Positions 59,638 to 64,000 of a DNA stretch of 64,000 nt are shown in pieces; position 1 is the first letter of the stretch, and every line of letters starts with the position of its first letter. This DNA comes from Sphaerotilus sulfidivorans (GTDB lineage Bacteria; Pseudomonadota; Gammaproteobacteria; Burkholderiales; Burkholderiaceae_C), in assembly GCF_013426975.1 (NCBI RefSeq), contig NZ_JACCPY010000004.1, forward strand, positions 124,001 through 188,000, read 5' to 3'. The position numbers and the translations under genes were made by a program. Under the pieces are notes generated by a model that was not told the DNA's origin, searched no databases, and was given only the letters and a program-made list of their open reading frames with translations.

Positions 59638-62499
59638 ATGACCGACGCCCTCAACGCCCTGTCCAAATCGTTCGAACCGTCCCCCATCGAGGCCCGCTGG
59701 GCGCCGCAGTGGGAGGCCAGCGGCGTCTACGCGCCGACGCTCGATCCGAGCAAGCCGTCGTTCTGCATCCAGCTGCCGCCGCCCAATGTCACCGGCACGC
59801 TGCACATGGGCCACGCGTTCAACCAGACGATCATGGACTCGCTGGCGCGCTACCACCGCATGTCGGGCGACAACACGCTGTGGGTGCCCGGCACCGACCA
59901 CGCCGGCATCGCCACGCAGATCGTCGTCGAGCGCCAGCTGCAGGGCCAGGGCGTCAGCCGCCACGACCTGGGCCGCAAGAACTTCGTCGCCAAGGTCTGG
60001 GAGTGGAAAGCACAGTCCGGTGCCACCATCACCCAGCAGATGCGCCGCATGGGCGACTCGGTGAGCTGGTCGCACGAGTACTTCACGATGGACGAGAAGC
60101 TCTCGAAGGTCGTCACCGAGACCTTCGTGCGCCTGCATGAGGAAGGCCTGATCTACCGCGGCAAGCGCCTGGTGAGCTGGGACCCGATCCTGAAGTCCGC
60201 CGTCTCCGACCTGGAAGTCGAGAGCGAGGAGGAGAACGGCTCGCTGTGGCACATCCGCTACCCGGTCGACGGCTCGGACGAGTCGCTGGTGGTGGCGACG
60301 ACCCGCCCCGAGACGATGCTGGGCGACACCGCGGTGATGGTGCACCCGGAGGACGAGCGCTACACGCACCTGATCGGCAAGCAGGTGAAGCTGCCGATCA
60401 CCGGCCGCCTGGTGCCGGTGATCGCCGACGCCTATGTCGACAAGGAATTCGGCACCGGCGTCGTCAAGGTCACGCCCGCGCACGACACCAACGACTACCA
60501 GGTCGGCCTGCGCCACGGCCTGCCGATGCTGACCATCTTCGATCTGGAGGCGAAGGTCAGCGCGCACGAGGCCGCTGACATCCCGACTGAATACGTCGGC
60601 GTGGATCGCTTCGTCGCGCGCAAGCAGATCGTCGCTGCGCTGGAAGCCGACGGCCTGCTGGTGGAAGTGAAGCCGCACAAGCTGATGGTGCCGCGCTGCG
60701 CCCGCACCGGTCAGGTGATCGAGCCGATGCTGACCGACCAGTGGTTCGTCGCGATGACCAAGGCCGGCGCCAACGGCAAGTCGATTGCCGAGGAAGCGAT
60801 CGAGGCGGTGGACTCGGGCGACGTGAAGTTCGTGCCGGAGAACTGGGTCAACACCTACAACCAGTGGATGAAGAACATCCAGGACTGGTGCATCTCGCGC
60901 CAGCTCTGGTGGGGCCACCAGATCCCGGCGTGGTACGGCTCGGAGGGCCAGCTCTTCGTCGCCCGCAGCGAGGAGGAAGCCCGCGAGAAGGCTGCGGCCG
61001 CCGGCTACACCGGTGAGCTCAAGCGCGACGAGGACGTGCTCGACACCTGGTACTCGTCGGCGCTGGTGCCGTTCTCGACGCTCGGCTGGCCCGAGCAGAC
61101 GATCGAGCAGGACCTGTTCCTGCCGAGCAGCGTGCTGGTGACCGGCTACGACATCATCTTCTTCTGGGTCGCCCGGATGATCATGATGACCAAGCACTTC
61201 ACCGGCAAGGTGCCGTTCAAGCACGTCTACATCCACGGTCTGGTGCTGGACGCGCAGGGCAAGAAGATGTCGAAGTCGGAAGGCAATGTGCTGGATCCGG
61301 TCGACCTGATCGACGGCATCGCGCTGCCGGAGCTGCTGGACAAGCGCACCGTCGGCCTGCGCAAGCCCGAGACCGCGCCGAAGGTGCGCAAGGCCACCGA
61401 GAAGGAGTTCCCCGAGGGCATTCCGGCCTACGGCGCGGACGCGCTGCGCTTCACCTTCGCGGCGATGGCCACGCTGGGCCGCTCGGTCAACTTCGACTCC
61501 AAGCGCTGCGAGGGCTACCGCAACTTCTGCAACAAGCTCTGGAATGCCACCCGCTTCGTGCTGATGAACACGGAGGGGCAGGACTGCGGCCTGAAGGACC
61601 ACACCGCCGAGGAATGCGCCACCGGCGCCTACCTGCGCTTCAGCCCGGCCGACCGCTGGATCACCGGCGAGCTGCAGCGCGTCGAGCATGCGGTCGCGCA
61701 GGGCTTCAAGGACTACCGCCTCGACAACGTCGCCAACGCGATCTACCAGTTCGTCTGGGACGAGTACTGCGACTGGTACCTGGAGATCGCCAAGGTCCAG
61801 CTGCAGGTGGCCAAGGATGCCGGCGACGAGGCCTCGGCGCGCGCCACCCGCCGCACGCTGATCCGCGTGCTGGAGACGACGCTGCGCCTGCTGCATCCGG
61901 TGGCGCCCTTCATCACCGCCGAGCTGTGGAACGGCGTGGCGGTGGTGGCCGGCCGCAAGGCGGCGGATGCCGCCGACTCGATCGTGACCGCGGCCTACCC
62001 GGTGGCGGTGCTGGAGAAGATCGATCCGGCCGCCGACGCCTGGGTCGCGCGCCTGAAGGAGATCGTCGGCGTGGTGCGTGCGCTGCGCAGCGAGATGAAC
62101 CTGTCGCCGGCCGAGCGCGTGCCGCTGCTGACCTGCGGCGACGCCGATTTCGTGGCTTCGGCCGCGCCGGTGATCCGTGCGCTGGCCAAGCTGGCCGAGG
62201 TGCAGGTCATCCAGGACGAGGCCGCCTTCGCCGAGGCCAGCGCGCTCGCGCCCGTGGCGGTGCAGGGCGCGGCGCGCCTGGCGCTGAAGGTGGAGATCGA
62301 TGTCGAGGCCGAGCGCGTGCGTCTGGGCAAGGAGGTCGCCCGCCTGAGCGGCGAGATCGCCAAGGCCCAGGCCAAGCTGGCCAACGAGAGCTTCGTGGCG
62401 CGTGCGCCGGCGGCCGTCGTCGAGCAGGAGCGCGCGCGGATCGCCGCGTTCAGCGAGACGCTGGCGAAGCTGCAGTCGCAGCTGCAGCGCCTGGGCTGA
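59638..62499 (+). CDS. valS: Valyl-tRNA synthetase
   Basis: 953 residues. Class I motifs [15 protein letters not shown] (HIGH-type) and KKMSKSEGN are intact. The editing domain (about 200-340, with [22 protein letters not shown]) and the C-terminal coiled coil ([41 protein letters not shown]) are complete. ATG 59638 is preferred over GTG 59629. The upstream gap carries TTAGAAT (59560-59566), a possible -10. The end overlaps the convergent dehydrogenase gene by 50 bases. Confidence 0.97.
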   Translation: MTDALNALSKSFEPSPIEARWAPQWEASGVYAPTLDPSKPSFCIQLPPPNVTGTLHMGHAFNQTIMDSLARYHRMSGDNTLWVPGTDHAGIATQIVVERQLQGQGVSRHDLGRKNFVAKVWEWKAQSGATITQQMRRMGDSVSWSHEYFTMDEKLSKVVTETFVRLHEEGLIYRGKRLVSWDPILKSAVSDLEVESEEENGSLWHIRYPVDGSDESLVVATTRPETMLGDTAVMVHPEDERYTHLIGKQVKLPITGRLVPVIADAYVDKEFGTGVVKVTPAHDTNDYQVGLRHGLPMLTIFDLEAKVSAHEAADIPTEYVGVDRFVARKQIVAALEADGLLVEVKPHKLMVPRCARTGQVIEPMLTDQWFVAMTKAGANGKSIAEEAIEAVDSGDVKFVPENWVNTYNQWMKNIQDWCISRQLWWGHQIPAWYGSEGQLFVARSEEEAREKAAAAGYTGELKRDEDVLDTWYSSALVPFSTLGWPEQTIEQDLFLPSSVLVTGYDIIFFWVARMIMMTKHFTGKVPFKHVYIHGLVLDAQGKKMSKSEGNVLDPVDLIDGIALPELLDKRTVGLRKPETAPKVRKATEKEFPEGIPAYGADALRFTFAAMATLGRSVNFDSKRCEGYRNFCNKLWNATRFVLMNTEGQDCGLKDHTAEECATGAYLRFSPADRWITGELQRVEHAVAQGFKDYRLDNVANAIYQFVWDEYCDWYLEIAKVQLQVAKDAGDEASARATRRTLIRVLETTLRLLHPVAPFITAELWNGVAVVAGRKAADAADSIVTAAYPVAVLEKIDPAADAWVARLKEIVGVVRALRSEMNLSPAERVPLLTCGDADFVASAAPVIRALAKLAEVQVIQDEAAFAEASALAPVAVQGAARLALKVEIDVEAERVRLGKEVARLSGEIAKAQAKLANESFVARAPAAVVEQERARIAAFSETLAKLQSQLQRLG

Positions 62500-63466
62500 G
62501 CGCACCGCCCATCGGCGGCAGCACCAGCTCGCCGAGCTCGGCCGGCATCGTGACCACCCGGTCGCCGGCCGGCTTCATCCGCAGGATCTCGTCGAGCCGG
62601 CGGGCCACGCCCCAGGCACTGCGCAGCCGTGCCTCGCGGGTGTAGGCGGCCAGCCGGGGGGTCAGCACCAGGCCGCGCACCCCATGCAGCGGGTGGCCCT
62701 CGCTGCGGGTCTCCGGTCCGGCCTGGTCCATCCAGGCGGCCGTCAGGCGGCCGCTGCGCAGCACCGTGGCCAGCGCCCGGGGCTCGAACAGGTCCAGCGG
62801 CGAGACACTGGCCAGCACCAGACCGGGTCGGCAGCCGGCCAGCACCCGCTCGCCCAGCAGGCCGGCGTAGCGGGGGAAGAAGTCGAGCTGCACGCTGACC
62901 GCATCGCTGCGCGCGAACAGCTCCTGCAGCCCGACCGGCTGCACGCCCCAGCGTGCCCAGTGCGCGCTGCCGGCATGCAGGGCCGGGTCGTAGCCCAGCA
63001 CCCGGGTGCCCAGCACCTGCAGCAGCTGCGCCAGCCGGCGCGCGGTGGCTCCCATGCCGACCAGCCCGACGGTGCTGTGGCCGAGTTCGCGCCCGCCGGC
63101 CGGCGCCGGCTCGCGCGGATCGGGCCGCAGCAGCGACATCAGCGCGCCGAGCAGGAACTCGGCCTCGGCCGGCGCGGCGGCATCCGCGCAGCGCACCACC
63201 TCGACACGGGCGCGCTCGCAGGCATGGAAGTCGATGCGCTCTGGCCCGCCCACCACCCGGCCGATGGCCAGCAGTCGCGGCAGTCGACCCAGCAGCCGCC
63301 GGTCGATCGCCACCGAGGCGGGCAGCATCGCCGCGCGAGCCTGCGGCAGCAGGTCTGCCAGCACCCGTGCGTCCTGCGCCAGACGGGGCGCGTGGAACAC
63401 CTCATGACGCTGCTCCAGCCAGCGCAGCACCTCGGGCTCAAGCGGTTCAGCAACAAGCAGGTCCAT
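62450..63466 (-). CDS. D-2-hydroxyacid dehydrogenase-like protein, active site degenerate
   Basis: 338 residues from ATG 63466. [31 protein letters not shown] is the NAD-binding motif, within the usual two-domain order. The catalytic Arg segment (normally VN.ARG) reads [16 protein letters not shown], and the catalytic His (normally TPH) reads [11 protein letters not shown], so Arg and His are both lost. It may bind NAD without turnover or have a new role. The C-terminal tail overlaps the valS end. Confidence 0.8.
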   Translation of the reverse strand: MDLLVAEPLEPEVLRWLEQRHEVFHAPRLAQDARVLADLLPQARAAMLPASVAIDRRLLGRLPRLLAIGRVVGGPERIDFHACERARVEVVRCADAAAPAEAEFLLGALMSLLRPDPREPAPAGGRELGHSTVGLVGMGATARRLAQLLQVLGTRVLGYDPALHAGSAHWARWGVQPVGLQELFARSDAVSVQLDFFPRYAGLLGERVLAGCRPGLVLASVSPLDLFEPRALATVLRSGRLTAAWMDQAGPETRSEGHPLHGVRGLVLTPRLAAYTREARLRSAWGVARRLDEILRMKPAGDRVVTMPAELGELVLPPMGGALSPGAAAATAASPASR

Positions 63467-63657
63467 GAAAAGCGGCAAAACGTGAAGGATCCGTAAGCTT
63501 CGATGTTAATCAGTAGCGCGATGTATTACGGTCCCCTGATCGAGCGTGGAGATGACACCATCTCATGCCAGAATTGATCGAGAAGCCGTGCTTTTGCCGG
63601 TCAATTCAACAACTTTGGCAATCCGTTCTCTTTTCTTCGCTCCAGGGGGACCTGTCC

Positions 63658-64000
63658 ATGCAACTCGTCAAGAAAGCCATCTTTCCGGTCGCCGGTCTCG
63701 GCACCCGTTTCCTGCCGGCCACCAAGGCCCAGCCCAAGGAAATGATGCCGGTCGTCGACAAGCCGCTGATCCAGTACGCGGTGGAAGAGGCCTACGCTGC
63801 GGGCGTGCGCGAGATGATCTTCGTCACCGGCCGCCACAAGCGTGCGATCGAGGACCATTTCGACATGACCTACGAACTGGAGGTCTCGCTCGAGAACGCG
63901 CAGAAGCACGAGCTGCTGAAGGTGGTGCGCAGCATCAAGCCGAAGGACATGGAGTGCATCTACGTGCGCCAGGCGCAGGCGCTGGGCCTGGGCCATGCGG
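63658..64000 (+). CDS. galU: UTP-glucose-1-phosphate uridylyltransferase, N-terminal part
   Basis: The first 114 codons lie in the window; the gene runs past the right edge. The start [45 protein letters not shown] contains the nucleotide-binding [19 protein letters not shown], typical of GalU, which makes UDP-glucose for envelope glycans. AGGGGGA lies before the ATG. Confidence 0.95.
   Translation, partial: MQLVKKAIFPVAGLGTRFLPATKAQPKEMMPVVDKPLIQYAVEEAYAAGVREMIFVTGRHKRAIEDHFDMTYELEVSLENAQKHELLKVVRSIKPKDMECIYVRQAQALGLGHA

Overview
The window is a 64 kb piece of a GC-rich (roughly 65-70 percent G+C) betaproteobacterial chromosome, most likely Burkholderiales of the Leptothrix/Sphaerotilus/Rubrivivax type. 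The basis is the soxCDYZAXB gene order, codon use, the CorA/MacAB/MoxR housekeeping style and the ValS and GalU types. This is inferred from gene content; no rRNA or tRNA gene was seen.

Layout. 1-5.7 kb: the end of an ABC-F gene, then a leftward operon of RND efflux pump (adaptor and permease), DUF2892 membrane protein, CsoR-family regulator and a frameshifted TerB-like gene. 5.7-20.0 kb: a complete periplasmic sulfur-oxidation region (SoxH-like hydrolase, ArsR regulator, soxCDYZAXB, DsrE-like protein, YeeE/YedE permease, flavocytochrome c sulfide dehydrogenase fccBA, thioredoxin, rhodanese, two small cytochromes c, second ArsR regulator). Thiosulfate would be oxidised on SoxYZ by SoxAX, SoxB and SoxCD, and sulfide by FccAB. 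20.1-26.2 kb: unlinked housekeeping genes. 26.6-31.5 kb: a MacAB-TolC-type efflux operon with three ATGA overlaps. 31.6-39.2 kb: diguanylate cyclase, AMP nucleosidase, SHOCT protein, persulfide-dioxygenase-like hydrolase, VWA protein and MoxR-type ATPase. 39.27-40.62 kb: a solitary TnpB element with both end hairpins.

40.7-53.4 kb is the most unusual region: a type I restriction-modification locus (hsdM-hsdS fusion and hsdR) interrupted by a seven-gene, clearly AT-richer, co-directional block. The block encodes a permuted NlpC/P60 hydrolase, a TIR-domain protein, a 3D-domain wall enzyme, an M15 peptidase, an OMPLA-like phospholipase and two lipoproteins. It is the best candidate here for an undescribed defence or lysis system.

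53.6-57.6 kb is a compact bacteriocin cassette: HlyD adaptor, C39-peptidase ABC exporter and a 48-residue double-glycine precursor. 57.7-64 kb returns to housekeeping genes: lipid kinase, 3-hydroxyacyl-CoA dehydrogenase, valS, a degenerate hydroxyacid dehydrogenase and the start of galU.

Regulation visible in the sequence: a TACCC-N4-GGGTA palindrome overlaps the predicted promoters of both the RND/csoR operon and the distant persulfide dioxygenase gene, suggesting one CsoR-family regulon. A second motif with a TGATAT core recurs before the transcription units of the sulfur cluster and is a candidate site for the ArsR-family regulators.
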